DNA of 64,000 nucleotides from Steinernema hermaphroditum (GCA_030435675.1 CM059623.1:9698012-9762011); one strand, 5' to 3'; numbered from the stretch's first letter, positions 21,965 through 34,100 are shown. Notes: generated by a model from the sequence alone, not told the origin. Translations and numbers: made by a program.

Positions 21965-23030
21965 CGCGATCGATGGTGGAAAAAAAACGGACAGATGAAA
22001 ACGATGATCGGGTACTTATCTCGCCCGGAATGGAGAGCAAGCTCAGCTTTTATGCATTTCGGTCAACAATGAGTCACCAACATACATCACTGATATGGGT
22101 ACTTCACGCACTAAGTCAACTAATGGTGACTAACTCTAGAGCCGTGCCAAGGTGCCCTCTGAGTGAAACAGTGATGCAAACCATGTGAAACATATCTTTT
22201 TATAGATCGAATGTGCGCGATTGTGCAAGTATTTGACGCAGTTTAAGTTTGAATTTTAGAGATATGTGTGATTAAGTTGATTTCTACCGTATTACTAGCG
22301 TATTGTATCCATATTTTTGAAGTTTTTTTGTTAATTAATAATCCAGATAATCCTTGTATAAGATACATGAAAACTGGACTGAATACTGTACAAATCGGTC
22401 TAAACACATGGTTATTGCCAAGGGTGTCCAGTAGGCCATTATTTTTGGGCATTTTGACCACACGCCGATAGGGCGAAGTATGCACTGAACGATGAATCAC
22501 AGTCACGGGACGTGGGGAACTCCAACACACTCGGTGGTGACTGACAGTTCCTAATCGTAAGCGTTTTATTGGTTTATTTCTGGTTGGGCTTTCATGTTGG
22601 ATCCTTCTATTTAGTACTCTCATCACAAAGTTTCTTTAGTATGACATTTGGCTTTTGAAAGCTTTGGTAATGAAGAAGTTTGGGTGGTTATATGCAACAG
22701 AATTCCTGAGCCATGTATCAGATGGTTGCGGAACGGACGCGTTATTTGCGACTAGCTGTTTACTTTTGATAAGAAAAGCTCGTGCTCAGTCATAAAGAAA
22801 TGGAGAAGAGTGGAATGGAGAAGAGAGCGTACGGACCTCGGACTCCTCCACGCATTAAATGGCTCATGTCGCCGTCGGGAAGGCGTTTGGCACACACTGA
22901 ATGAGAGACCTGCCACGAAGTCCGCTCAATGGACTCCTACTCCTTTTCTCGTGGAAAAGATCGATATTAAAAATACCGATTGCTTCTGTAACCAATCGAT
23001 GAAATCAACTTCGCCGCACAAATCATACAT
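21965..23030. other. intergenic region
   Basis: About 1.1 kb between four-TM copy C and the 3' end of the next minus-strand gene. Only short unsupported frames are present. Confidence 0.4.
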
Positions 23031-24296
23031 TCAATTCGAAGTCGGACTTTGATATCTGCGTTCGTGGATGAAGGGAGACTCTTCAGTCCACGATGACTTC
23101 GCTGTGGAAGTCAAGCTCCTTGCATGCCCATCCTCCGAGGTCGAGATATTCGGCGACGGAATGACTGAGTCGACGAAGCTGTGCGAACCGCTGCTGATTC
23201 TGCTTGCGCTGCCGACTTCGATGCTGTGGAATTCCCTCGCTTCTTTGTCCGGGTTGTAGCGGTAGACGGCGTAAAGCGTTTCGTAGAAGGTACAATACCA
23301 CGCATAGCGGCATTTTAGTAAACAGATAAGAACAGGGACTGCCCTAAATCAAAGAAGTCAGCGATAAAGTGCGATTAGAACGAACCCAAAGAAACTTCCA
23401 ACGACTAGCGAGATTGTGAAGGCCCAGAGATTGTGTCCAGTTCGCCGCATTTTGCTGAAAAGGAGACGTTCAACCAGTATAATCGGACCAAACACACCGT
23501 AGAACACCTTGGATAGATACAAGCTTCGCTCCGCTGCCTTCTACTACTTGCAGTTTCGCTCGGCAATTCGTTCGATTCTGGATGAGCTTGATGTTAAAGT
23601 GGTCGCCGCTGCCATACTCTTTCAGAGATATTCCACGGTTCATCATTTGGGAATGCCGAACGCGATGAAGGGTGAAACTTCCGTTCTGAACAGAAAACTG
23701 ATGTTCACCGCCGCTGTGTAAAACGCTTACCAAGTGGAACGTCAGAATACCGTCGGACCAAGGCTTTGCCAGCAGATTCACTAAACAACGAATCAATTAA
23801 GGACGAAACGTATGTTACTTGCCCACATTCGAATCCGAAACGTTAACATTTCCATTTGAATAATCGAAATCCAGAATCGGTCCACCGGAGCACAAGTCAG
23901 AGACGTTTCTTGGGTGCTTCTCTTCGCATATTCGAATTCTGAAAAGTCGATTCAAATTCAGTGCAAAACCAAGATGCTAACCTTTCACATCGCTCTTGTC
24001 CGCGAACGCTAACAGTCAGCCGCAGAGGAAGCGATGGGTCGGTGACTTCGAACTCAAAGATCATTCGATCGACGATTATGAGATCGTCGAGTGACCTGAA
24101 AGCACGAGGATATCGGCTAATACCTGGAGCAAGTCTTACTTGGACGATTCCCACAGTTTGACAACGGATAACTTGGAGGGGTCTCCTAGCTGCGCGTCGA
24201 CTGTCCATATACACTAAAGGCAGAGATTGATGTCGCGACGAACGACGCACTTACAGGCACGACAAGCACAAAGATCACAGAAGAGAATCCGCGCAT
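23031..24296 (-). CDS. type I single-pass membrane protein, unrecognised family (copy 2)
   Basis: Paralogue of the gene at 4591-5857. It starts at ATG 24296 (MRGFSSVIFVLVVP, signal peptide; compare MHGLYSVVLGLLVP), with the first intron falling at exactly the same codon. Aligned blocks are VDRMIFEFEVTDPSLPLRL (versus SDRMMFEYQVDDSSSPLSL), a paired-cysteine block RICEEKHPRN...LC, ILDFDYS, DGILTFHL, NIKLIQNRTNCRAKL, a membrane segment LWAFTISLVVGSFFG/AVPVLICLL and KCRYAWYCTFYETLYAVYRY-NPDKEA. A 43-nt intron splits the membrane segment. The tail (serine-rich, ending QSPTSN, TGA at 23031) differs from the lysine-rich tail of copy 1. Exon edges between 23340 and 23900 are approximate. Function is unknown. 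Confidence 0.8.
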
Positions 24297-24644
24297 CGCG
24301 GAAAAACGACCGCACTCGATTCGCAGAACACACAAGAATGGCGGTTGGAGGCTGCTGCCTGCAGAGGGTCTTTGTCTATGTCTCTACAGATGTCTGCTGG
24401 AAAGGTCAGAAGTTTGATTCACAGGCATTCCGTAACGGGACCACATCGTTCCACTAGTCACGAAGGTCATTTCTTCTGCCATCCAGTGGTTTATGCAAAA
24501 GTGATGCGACCGGCTGAAGGCGCCCTACACCACGACTTTCTCATAAGCGATGCCATCACATTGACATATATAAGAGATGTTCACTATCAGATTTTTCGTT
24601 ATTTAAGAAGCCGACTCCACTTCGTCGGCGTAACACACTCAAGA
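24297..24644. promoter_or_regulatory. short divergent intergenic region
   Basis: About 350 bp separates the start of the minus-strand membrane protein from the likely start of the plus-strand coiled-coil gene, so it must hold both 5' ends. A pyrimidine-rich ATTTTTCGTTATTTAAG just before 24610 could be a spliced-leader acceptor for the coiled-coil gene. Confidence 0.45.
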
Positions 24645-26471
24645 ATGAACGCCAGCCAAGCTGCTCTCATGCTCGAAGGCCAACAGAAGCTTCGCGGCAT
24701 CATTGAACACCTCTCATTGAACTGTGAGAATCTGGAGAACCAGCTTCGAGAGGCGGAGAAACATTGCAGCGACTTGAAAGATGCAATGATGGTTCTGAAA
24801 GACGAAAACATGACCCTTGTGGGGAAGAATGGTCAGTTGGAGATGGAGATCACTTCGGTAAGACACGAGCTGAGTGTCGCAGAAGAGAGGAGGAGGGTCT
24901 TAGAAGAGGCGAAGAAGGAGAATGATGCAAAGAGCCGACTGGAAGAGGCTCTTGATGCCCGGGTGAAGGAACTCGACAAGGTGAACATGTCCCTTTTGGA
25001 GAAACTGGCCGACATGGAAGGTCAGAAGGACTTCCTCGATGATTCCGCGAGGGCTGTTGGTCGGGAGTTGGAGAAGACGATCTCCGAGAATCGCCAGCTT
25101 CTGGACAAGGTCAAAGGTCTCGAAGAGAAACTTGCTTCGAAGATCGTGAAGGCCTATGAAGTAGGCGTCTTACTGGAGAAGACGAACTCCACGAATAGCA
25201 AGCTCTTGCACAATGTCAAGTGCCTGGAGCTGCAGCTCTCCTTGACAACGGCGGAGAAGACCGACGCGGAAACACAGAGCGACAGTACCTTCTCTGAACT
25301 GGAGGCTCAGATGGTCACTTTGAGAACTGAGAACGGAGAGCTCGAAGAGGAAGTCGACCGTCTTCTGAACCTAAACGATCTTCTGGAGAACGATAGGGCG
25401 TATATGAAGAAGGAAAAGGCCGAGCTAGAGTCAGAAGTTCAGAGCCTTCGGGGCTGCTTGGAATCCAAAGAGACGGCTGAAGTTTGCCTCCAAACGGAAG
25501 AAATCGAGGAGGCTGCATTGAAGCAGAGAATCGCCGATCTGGAGGAGACCAATGAAGCTCTTCAGTTCCAGCTGTTGTTCACTGAAAACGAGAAAGATGT
25601 TCTCGAGAAGAAGGCTAGGACTGTGGATGACAAGCTGGATCGCTGGATTTCGGAGAAAATCAGGAACCTGGAGCCTCAGAAGACTACCACGGAGATCGAA
25701 ACACAAACCGATGTTTCGATGCAGGAGGCTTCGTCCCAAACCGATTCCACTGAATCTCGCGACGCTTCCCAACAGGCCGAATCCTCCCACCTGGAAAGAG
25801 GGGCTCAAACAGAACCCTCCGTCGTGGAAGCCTCCCTGCAAACCGATGCTTTGGAATCCGAAGATGCCTCACTCCAGGCCGTATCCTCTTATCTGGAATC
25901 TGGAACACAAACAGAACCTTCCACGGTGGAAGCCTCTCTGCAGACCGATATGGCCGAATCAAGAGACGCCTCACTCCAGTTCGAATCTCCTGATTTCATC
26001 CCTGTCATCGAACTGAAGAAGGCGAAGGACACCCTTCTTCTCCAAATTGTCAATTTGGAAGAAGGAAACGAAGAGCTCAACGAGGAGATGGCCACCGTGA
26101 AGGAGCAGATCTGCGACCTCACCGTCAAGAACAAGATCCTTTCGACGGAGAACAGTCTTCTCAAGGCGAGAAGCAAGAAGACCGAGGCCGAGGCCCAAAC
26201 CGAGGCAATCCAGGAGTCGAACAGGGACTACAAGGCCAAGAGCCGCGATCTGGAGAAGGAGCTCGACAACATAAGGGACAATCTCTCGAAGTTGTGCGAA
26301 GAGAGACGACTGACGGCGACGATGTACATGGACATCGTCAAGAGGCCGGAGGGGCTCTCGAAGTGTCGTCGGAAGCGCGCCTCTTCGAGCTCTGGCAGCG
26401 AGGGAACTGCGAAGAAGCTGAAGATCTGGAAACCCATCAAAAAGGAGGTGAAGGTCGAGGCTCAGCCGTGA
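24645..26471 (+). CDS. long coiled-coil protein with QT-rich repeats
   Basis: A single-exon frame. I chose ATG 24645 (MNASQAALMLEGQQKLRGII), because the in-frame codons back to 24345 lack coiled-coil character and run toward the start of the divergent neighbour. The product is about 608 residues, almost entirely heptad-rich acidic/basic helix (LEKTISENRQLLDKVKGLEE and similar). A helix-breaking insert of three 34-residue repeats (25698-26003) lies at about residues 352-453, followed by more coiled coil and a basic C-terminus (KRPEGLSKCRRKRASSSSGS, KKLKIWKPIKKEVKVE) that could be a nuclear-localisation signal. No named domain is evident. It could be a structural, centrosomal or motor-adaptor protein; this cannot be decided from sequence. 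A polyadenylation signal follows at 26493. Confidence 0.82.
   Translation: MNASQAALMLEGQQKLRGIIEHLSLNCENLENQLREAEKHCSDLKDAMMVLKDENMTLVGKNGQLEMEITSVRHELSVAEERRRVLEEAKKENDAKSRLEEALDARVKELDKVNMSLLEKLADMEGQKDFLDDSARAVGRELEKTISENRQLLDKVKGLEEKLASKIVKAYEVGVLLEKTNSTNSKLLHNVKCLELQLSLTTAEKTDAETQSDSTFSELEAQMVTLRTENGELEEEVDRLLNLNDLLENDRAYMKKEKAELESEVQSLRGCLESKETAEVCLQTEEIEEAALKQRIADLEETNEALQFQLLFTENEKDVLEKKARTVDDKLDRWISEKIRNLEPQKTTTEIETQTDVSMQEASSQTDSTESRDASQQAESSHLERGAQTEPSVVEASLQTDALESEDASLQAVSSYLESGTQTEPSTVEASLQTDMAESRDASLQFESPDFIPVIELKKAKDTLLLQIVNLEEGNEELNEEMATVKEQICDLTVKNKILSTENSLLKARSKKTEAEAQTEAIQESNRDYKAKSRDLEKELDNIRDNLSKLCEERRLTATMYMDIVKRPEGLSKCRRKRASSSSGSEGTAKKLKIWKPIKKEVKVEAQP
25698..26003 (+). 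repeat. three 102-bp in-frame repeats (34 residues each)
   Basis: Units begin ETQTDVSMQEASSQTD, GAQTEPSVVEASLQTD and GTQTEPSTVEASLQTD, and are spaced exactly 34 codons apart (25698, 25800, 25902). Each unit carries two QT(D/E) motifs. Confidence 0.9.
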
Positions 26472-26492
26472 TTGGTGCAAAAAGTAGTGGAA

Positions 26493-26498
26493 AATAAA
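26493..26498 (+). promoter_or_regulatory. polyadenylation signal, coiled-coil gene
   Basis: AATAAA 22 nt after the TGA of the coiled-coil frame. Confidence 0.7.
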
Positions 26499-27567
26499 GA
26501 AACTGATCCTATTTTGTTGAGTGTTTGAGTCATTCATACACCTGGTAGCCATTAATAAGTTTTGGGGCAATCATTGAGCCCCTGATCGTCCCCTGTCCCC
26601 CTATCCTTTTTGCGACCTGTCGTCCACCGAACCCGCTTAGTTTATCTGCTCAGCCCTCGAGCACTCTCTCCACTCATTCGGTTTGGAAAATGTACCGTTC
26701 ACATCGGCTTACGCTTTGAGCGATGCTCCAGAACAGCTCCAAAAGGTCACCAAGGCTAGTGGTACGAGGTGAGAAAAATAATAGGACCGCAGATGAGTCT
26801 AGGGACAGGTCAACAGGGAAATTCGGCGAGGGGGCCGTCTCAACCGAGTGTACATCTCATTGCAAAAGTAAAGGCGCTGAACGGAATGTAAAATGGGTCA
26901 GTGGCTGTCCGAAACAAAACTATGCATAGACTAACAAGTTGGTATTGGTATTGTGTCCATTCGTTTCCAACCGTTCGAAGCATCACCCATCGAATTGTCA
27001 GACCACTACTGTAGGTCGACATGGAGGGCGACGCACCGATCTTCTTTAGACTCTTTTTTGTCGAAGACATTTCTCTCGATTTCCAGAATGTTTTCGGTCA
27101 AGTCTGTGGGAATGGGAATTCCATCGCTCCAAATGATGTATCAACTGCATCTAAGGACATGCTATGTCCTTAAAAATTACATAACCATGAAATCAGCGCC
27201 ATCTAAGAACAGTAACCCTGATTGTCACCCTCTCCAAAGATTTCAGGTCCAGCCATTTTATGTGGCCCCTCCTGTCTCTTCTCCACACTCAGGATCACCA
27301 CGATGCACTGTCCTGTCAACGCTTTACCCTTTAATCACAGACGTCAAATTTGGAACAACAACTCCTTTTGGTAATCCCCGGCTCCTTTCCTTCCGACGCC
27401 ATGAACAACAGAATTCAATCATTTATTCCAGTGACTGAGCGAGATTACCGAGCTTAAGCCTATATTAGAAAAAGAGGAGGGAAGGGAGGGAATGCAGCTT
27501 TAGGTGGGAATTATTATGACAACAGTCGTCGCAACGCTATCCTTTCAAGAGTGCTTGCTGTGCGCGT
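26499..27567. other. intergenic region
   Basis: Between the 3' ends of the coiled-coil gene (plus) and the neuropeptide gene (minus). A plus-strand frame at 26953-27438 has no domain and no support. Nothing else was seen. Confidence 0.4.
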
Positions 27568-28108
27568 TCAGCCGAAGAATCCTCCGCTCATGGGCAGCGA
27601 TCGCACGGCGATCCGGTTCACCTCCGAGCGCTTTCCGTAGAGTCCGCCATTGAGAGGCATCGCTCTCTTTCCGTAGAGACCTCCCGAGAAGGGAACCGCC
27701 GTCCTCTTGCCGTAGAACCCGCCGGAGTAGGGCACGGCGGCTCGTTTCCCGTAGAATCCTCCCTGGAACGGCATCGCGCGCTTTCCATACATCCCGCCGG
27801 AGAAGGGGATGGCTCTCTTTCCGTAGAGTCCTCCGGAGTACGGAATGGCTGCCCGTTTGCCGTAGAAGCCGCCGGAGTACGGTACCTTGCCATACACGCC
27901 TGAGGAGTAGGGCAGGGCGGCGCGTTTCGCGAGAAGTTCAGGGACTAGCACGACGTCTTGGTCATCGGAGAGCGTGTGGAACTCATTGTGGAGTTCTGAA
28001 AAGTGACAGTGAGCATTGACGGGTTACGGTAGCGGTACCTTCTGATCGAACGAGCAGGGCCAACTGGACGGCGACGAGGAAGAGAAGGTTTAGCGTGACC
28101 ACCGACAT
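27568..28108 (-). CDS. nlp-10: NLP-10-type neuropeptide precursor (GGxYGKR repeats)
   Basis: The precursor of amidated secreted peptides. Exon 1 starts at ATG 28108 with a signal peptide (MSVVTLNLLFLVAVQLALL) and ends in SE. A 43-nt intron (GTACCG...TTTTCAG) joins an acidic spacer (LHNEFHTLSDDQDVVLVPEL) and then the peptide array. After the first KR come AALPYSSGVYGK, VPYSGGFYGKR, AAIPYSGGLYGKR, AIPFSGGMYGKR, AMPFQGGFYGKR, AAVPYSGGFYGKR, TAVPFSGGLYGKR and AMPLNGGLYGKR, then SLPMSGGFFG at the C-terminus before TGA (27568). Glycine before KR predicts C-terminal amidation by proprotein convertase, carboxypeptidase and PAM. C. elegans NLP-10 carries peptides such as AIPFNGGMYG, hence the symbol. 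The first boundary lacks arginine (GKVPY), and the last peptide has no dibasic site. Confidence 0.93.
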
Positions 28109-31100
28109 TTTGCAACGGAAAGTGTCAGATTAATTTACCTGCAAGGGCCACTTTGGCTACAGAGAAAAAGCACCTGCGCGAGCGCGTTAATCGCGTAAAC
28201 ACACGTCGGAATCGAATAATTAGGGGGCGTCTGTGGGAGACGTTGGCGGTAATAAGAAGAAGAAGGAGGGATATTGGAATAACAGACGGGCTGATGGATT
28301 CTGGACTCGAGGGGTTCAGAAGGAGGATTTGGTTAAAAGTGCGCTCTGATGTCATAGACGGTAAACACTTGAATGGAATTTGGCCCCGCGTAAGGGGAAA
28401 TTAAGGGAAAATGAGGTTGCGTAGGATCCAAGGCGACAGTCGATCTGGGGACTGGGATCGGAGATAGCGCTAGAAATGGAATGTGGTCGCATATTTATAC
28501 GAGTCGACCACCGTCTGTTATGATTTACAGTCTTAAGGACACCGAATTTATGTGGGCACAAAAGAGCCAAAGGTCCTTCCGGGACCAGTAGGGCAATGAG
28601 GTCACGTATTAGTTCCGCATCACCTCCTCTCCGTGTTGTGCCCAACAAAACAACAAAAGAGGATAAGACGGACAGGAGTGAGTAGGTCGTATGAGAACCG
28701 AAATGCAGAAGGACGTTCTCAGAAATCGACTAGATCACAAGAAACTCAGTCTTTGCAATAGGCTCAACCGGGTGTGCAGCAATAAAAAGGCAATTATGGC
28801 AAAGAACAGCATCACAGTTATGAATAAGTATGGGAAGAACAACACACTCAGGGTAGCACTTTTGCGAATCTGAACGTTTGGTTCAGGTAAACAGGAGACA
28901 TTGCACTTAACCCTCGGTATATCAAACATCTGTTAAGAAGGCGTTATTCGGATGCCGCCGACGAAAAGGCACATCCAAAAGAGAGGACATAAAAAGGGTA
29001 TCTCAGTGAGCACAAGTGGAACATGGAGTTGTGTCCACTTCTCAGCTTCCATGAGTGTTGGAAAAGTGGATGAGATCTTCGAAGAGATGCTTCAAGGTGA
29101 AGTTGTTAAAGTTCGACTCTTAGCAAAACCCTTAAATGACTGAACATCTCAAAGGCTAACCTAAAATATTCGATGTAATCCACTTCCGCGAAGACTCAGA
29201 GCCTGACAAGCATTAATTAGCTTGGCCACAGTTTGCTATAATCGTGACAAAAACATACATTACTGAATATTGTACCAGGTAGTATAGCCTAATAAAGAGG
29301 TGGCTCGAGCAATACTCTCTGTAAGATCGTCACTAGACAGAACTTTTATTTTTTGTGGTATCAACGCAACGAATATTCCCAGTACCCTCTTCTTAAGAAT
29401 GAGTCTCCACTAAGCGCAAAAGCACAAATTGAGTGAATAATTTTGTATTCGGAAACACTTAGCCACTTATGACGCAAGGCGAGAAGATAGCCGCCGCGAT
29501 TCCCCGGAAACGCCCCCCCTCGATCTGGATGGCCGAGTTGACCACCGCCTGCACCCTTAATTTAGTAAACACCATGACGTCGTCGCCGATTCGCTGCTGG
29601 CAACGCTAATTTGAAGATCGAATATCGCGATAGCATGCGCTGAGTGGGTGCGACATTTGGAGCCATTAGGCGTCAAGAAGCAACTTCCGGTGCAGAATTC
29701 AGGAAGACACGTGATCTCGCGTGCAAAGAACATCTAAAGCTGGCCAAAGGGGGGAAAGGCGGTGTGCAGGTTTGCAGGGACGGTGAACAATTCGATCAAC
29801 AAGTGACAGGGAGATTAGAAAAATTGAGTTCTTCAGTACGGCTCTTCAAATGCGATATTTAATGGACTGACACTAGAGAGCGTTTGGAACATACTGTACG
29901 TCAACTGAGCGATTTTCCCTCTTTTCAATTGCTTCTCTTCAGTTACGCGATTGTTTTATTTCTGTTTATCAGTCTTATTGATCTAGAAAATAATTTAGAA
30001 TTTCGATCTATTTCATCCAGATTACGGTTGAGATGAAGGTATCCAGGCCCCAGAAGTACATATAGGAAAATGAGGAGTCGGCGAGGCCCTGAACCGAATC
30101 CTGTACTCATAATGAAGTACTCGTTATATGATCCGTGCAACATCCAGAATGTCCGAATAAGTTTTTGCGTCCTCGAGCTGCTCATTTTACGTAATACTTT
30201 GAGGGCATGCATCATAAATTATAAACAATTCTGCGTCAAAAATAGCTCCAAATGGTCTTTTATTTGAAGTTCGTTTTCGGTATAAACGCGAGTTCGTATA
30301 ATACAAATCTCAAAATAGTCAGTTACTTCCATAAACCCTAGAAATAGACGCTCTACAACAAGAAAGACAGTGGAGCATATGCAGATGAAAATCAGGAATA
30401 ATGACTAATAAAAAATGAGTGAGGGAGAAATCGCTTCAAAGCCTGTGTGGACTGATGGAACCAGGGACTACGGTGATCTGCGGTTCTTCGTTGTGCATTA
30501 TGAGATACAGTAACTGTAGCTAGGCGCATTCGTGTGAGTTTCCATGTGTGTATTGAAATCCTAAACGTGCCTAGTCCAAGAATTCAAGCCTCACGGTGAA
30601 CTGAGGTGGAACTGTAAATAGGTTAAATCCAACTTTTGTTGTTTTCTGATTGACTTAATTATCAAATGAAGAATTTTACGCAACACTTAAAGAACTGCGT
30701 CAGCATGGATGGTAAAGTATATCGAAATCACTAAGTAAGCATAAAATAGCCTTTAAGGAAGTTCCTTTGTGTAAGTGCGCGTTCCTGATCGTACGTAAAG
30801 TAAAAAATTTTCCATATTTATACCCTAATTTTTAACCACTACTGGAAATCTCGTCAGCATCAGTATGGCTCAATTATTAAATTAAGCTCTGTGGAAGGAA
30901 TGTACCTGATATTGCATTCGTTGTGGGTTTCTACGCGTATGCTAAAATCCTAAACGTACCTGGTCCAAGGATCCAAGCTCCACCAAACTACATATTCTGG
31001 ATAAACTGAGGTGGAACTGTAAATAGGTTAAATAAAAATACAACTTTTTCTGTTTTCTGATTGACTCAATTATCAAAAACACTGTTAAGAACTTTGCGTA

Positions 31101-34100
31101 ACACAAACAACGTCAACATGGATCGCAAAGAATACCACATAACCATAAAAATAGCGTTGCCCGGAAGGGATGTTCCTTTATGCAAGAGGGCGTTCCTGAT
31201 CGTACTTATTTATACTTTGTCTATCATTTGGATACGGATGTGCACTTTCCAGATATCCTCTATCTGCAAACAACCCGAGCTATCTGATGAACAAAGTACG
31301 CTTTAGAAGGATTGTTTTGCATCGGGAAATGAGATCTTTTGCGTGACAACAACATAGAGTCAAGGATCAAAAGCTCACATTTCCTTCCGCACTTTACAGC
31401 ACTCTGCAACAATGAACTTATTAGGGAAGCAGTCCATAAAGGATGCCCAAAAGGTGATCCCTTTGATCCGATGATGCCATCGAAGGACACCGAATGACAA
31501 CACTTCAACCTAGTACTCCAAAAGAGTCCGATTGCAAATTGAAATACGAAACAGAGTTTTCGCGTGCTAAGACGAAGGATAAGCAAAAAAAAACAGAGAC
31601 CTCTGAAGAATCAGCCAACTTAATGCCGATCACTTAAAGAGAGGTGACTAGAAGTGCTTATGACGATGGCACCTCTGGCGTATTAATGAAATATGAGTGC
31701 GAAAAGAAGTACAGAAGACCGAAACAAACAAGAATCGGTGCTAGTAGGAACAGATCGAAAACAGCAAATGAGAAGTGGATGTGGCTGTGGGCGGTGGATT
31801 CATAAAACGGGTGAGTGAGGAAGCGCATGGAAGGGTGCAATTAGTTTTTGGCCGTGGAGATGATCTTTTTGCGAATCCGAGGATTACGTTTCCGGTGTAT
31901 AGTGAAGACTCAAATTCGTACACGAAACGTGGATTCTACTACAAAAGTTTTATCGAAAATTGGGAAGGCTGACTGATATCGAAAGTAACATGGAGGATGG
32001 AAGGGCAATATTAAAACTTTAATGACATAATTGACAAAGGAGGTGGGGTTGAGTAATGTGCTAATAATTGAGCATCAGTGCGTGGTGATGACCCATTTGA
32101 AATATGGAAGTCTTTCTTGCTGAACTTCAAATTATGATGTTGTGTGCGAAACATAAGGGCATAAGGGAGGCGTAGAATATCGCAAAGATCGAATTAAATG
32201 CGAAGTAAAATTTGAAATAACATATGTAGAGAAGTGTTTGGAAGTTTCACTCGAGAATATATTAGGAATGACTATCTTGTTTTGATGCGTTGACGACTCG
32301 CTACCGGTTAGCGGACATATGTCACGACTATGTAGTCTAGTAACTTTTCTATTTAAATTGATCCACAGCCTAAATATTTTCTTTTATTTTTTGTCTCTCA
32401 TTTTATTTTGTTGTCTTGTGCCACATAGCACCCTACTGAGCCTCCTCTTTCAAGTACAACCAACTTCCTTTCAAAACAGTGCACCAAATGAAAGACCGAA
32501 GGACTGAAAGTTTATTTCTTAAACGACAGTTTATTTCATTTCAGATCTGAAGGTCAGTTTTAGGCACAGTATAGCCTAGCCGCATGTTTTCAAGTTGACC
32601 TCTATAGCCAAATAGGGGTAGTTACACTTTACTAAAGATAAGTACTAAAATAGAAATACGGAAGAAATGACACAAAACATAGTTTCGCGTCTTTTTAGAA
32701 ACTTGGGATGTTTTCTGTAATTATAGAAAAGCTGAATTGGAGCTGAAAAGCGGCTACAGGACCTGGACACCCTGTAAACTTGCAGAGAAAAGATTTTTGG
32801 CATTTCCGTTTGTATTCAAATTATATTCGCACATTTTTACTATCAAAATCTAAACATAAGCAGCCACTTGAAAAAAAGCACCTTAAAACTAGCCTTTCTA
32901 TTTACTTTGCCCAGCCCTGCAAACCTGCTACGTAGACCTTGTATAAAACGACTCTTTGTCCTTCAACCTAAACATTAGAAGCCACTTGAAAACAGCTTTT
33001 CTATTTTGCCCAAGCCTTCTACCGTATCAGAGGACCAAAGACAAGGAACTGCCATGAGAGGAACTAGCTAAGGAAATGCTTCTAAGCGAGCCTCATCAAC
33101 AACGGAAGTATCCACTACACTAAAAACACAGGAAATCGCTATAAAACGTCACTAGTGTTTATGCTGAAAGTGAAATGGATTCTCGAAAAATATTTGAGTC
33201 GTCATGGGTACCCATCAATTTCGACGAGTCAAAAGAAGACCCACAGAATTTCCACCCATTCAACTCAAGTTGTACTTTCGAGCACAAAACACTTTTTTAT
33301 TAATAGACCTCACGCAGATGTCACAGAAGAACGTTAGAGTCAACCCACACGCCGTGTCCCACTCAGCCAGAAGGCACAAATTGCCAACATTAACGCGATT
33401 AGGAAATTGCGTTGCGATATTAAAAGAAACGCGTGCAACCTCCAGACCATCTGCAGAAACACCTGCAGTGAGATGAGAGCCTATTTCCTCCCTTGGTCGC
33501 AATGAGTACGCAAGCGGAATCTCCACGATCAGCGTCCGTGCTAATTGATCTCGCCGATGGCCAGTTAGATGCCCAATGGACATGTATCACGGACAAGACG
33601 AGTTCCGAGAAAAGAGGAAGCAATTAGATCGCATCAGACGGGAAGTAAAAAATCCGAAATTAGCTTCTTGCTTTAGGACCATGATGCGACTAAAGCATAG
33701 CTTCCTGAGTGGCCTCTCACGTTTGCACATTCAGAACAGGAACGAGGAGAATTTAGATCTATATCGAAATGAAGCTGAACCAATTTATAAGCTGTGAAGT
33801 TTATTTGAACTCATGGATGGATAGGGCACAGGAAATCAGGATGAAATCCTTTCTCCTTTATGATTCAGTACAGTAGCATTAGTAGCAATGAACATTAGCA
33901 AGAACGGTCATTCAGAGGACCTATCAATATTCAGCATCTTCGTTTTTCTCTGAATGCCTAAACAAACGGAAAATTCGAAATTTTACAACTCTCATTTTGG
34001 GGATATCCGCGACCATTAAACATCAGCGGCGAAAGATCGCCTTTTCCAGACGATTTAATGAATTTTCGCGTAATTTTGCGCACGAAAAAGAGTGACAATT

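Noticed and set aside
24345..24644. Coiled-coil protein starting at ATG 24345
   Set aside because: The first 100 codons have no coiled-coil pattern and start only about 50 bp from the divergent neighbour's ATG, so they are more likely promoter/5' UTR.
26953..27438. 161-codon plus-strand frame
   Set aside because: No domain, no splice context and no codon or composition pattern typical of the genes here.
33490..33797. Possible short genes on the plus strand (MSTQAESPRS... and MDMYHGQDEF...)
   Set aside because: Overlapping frames in different phases without splice sites or recognisable domains.
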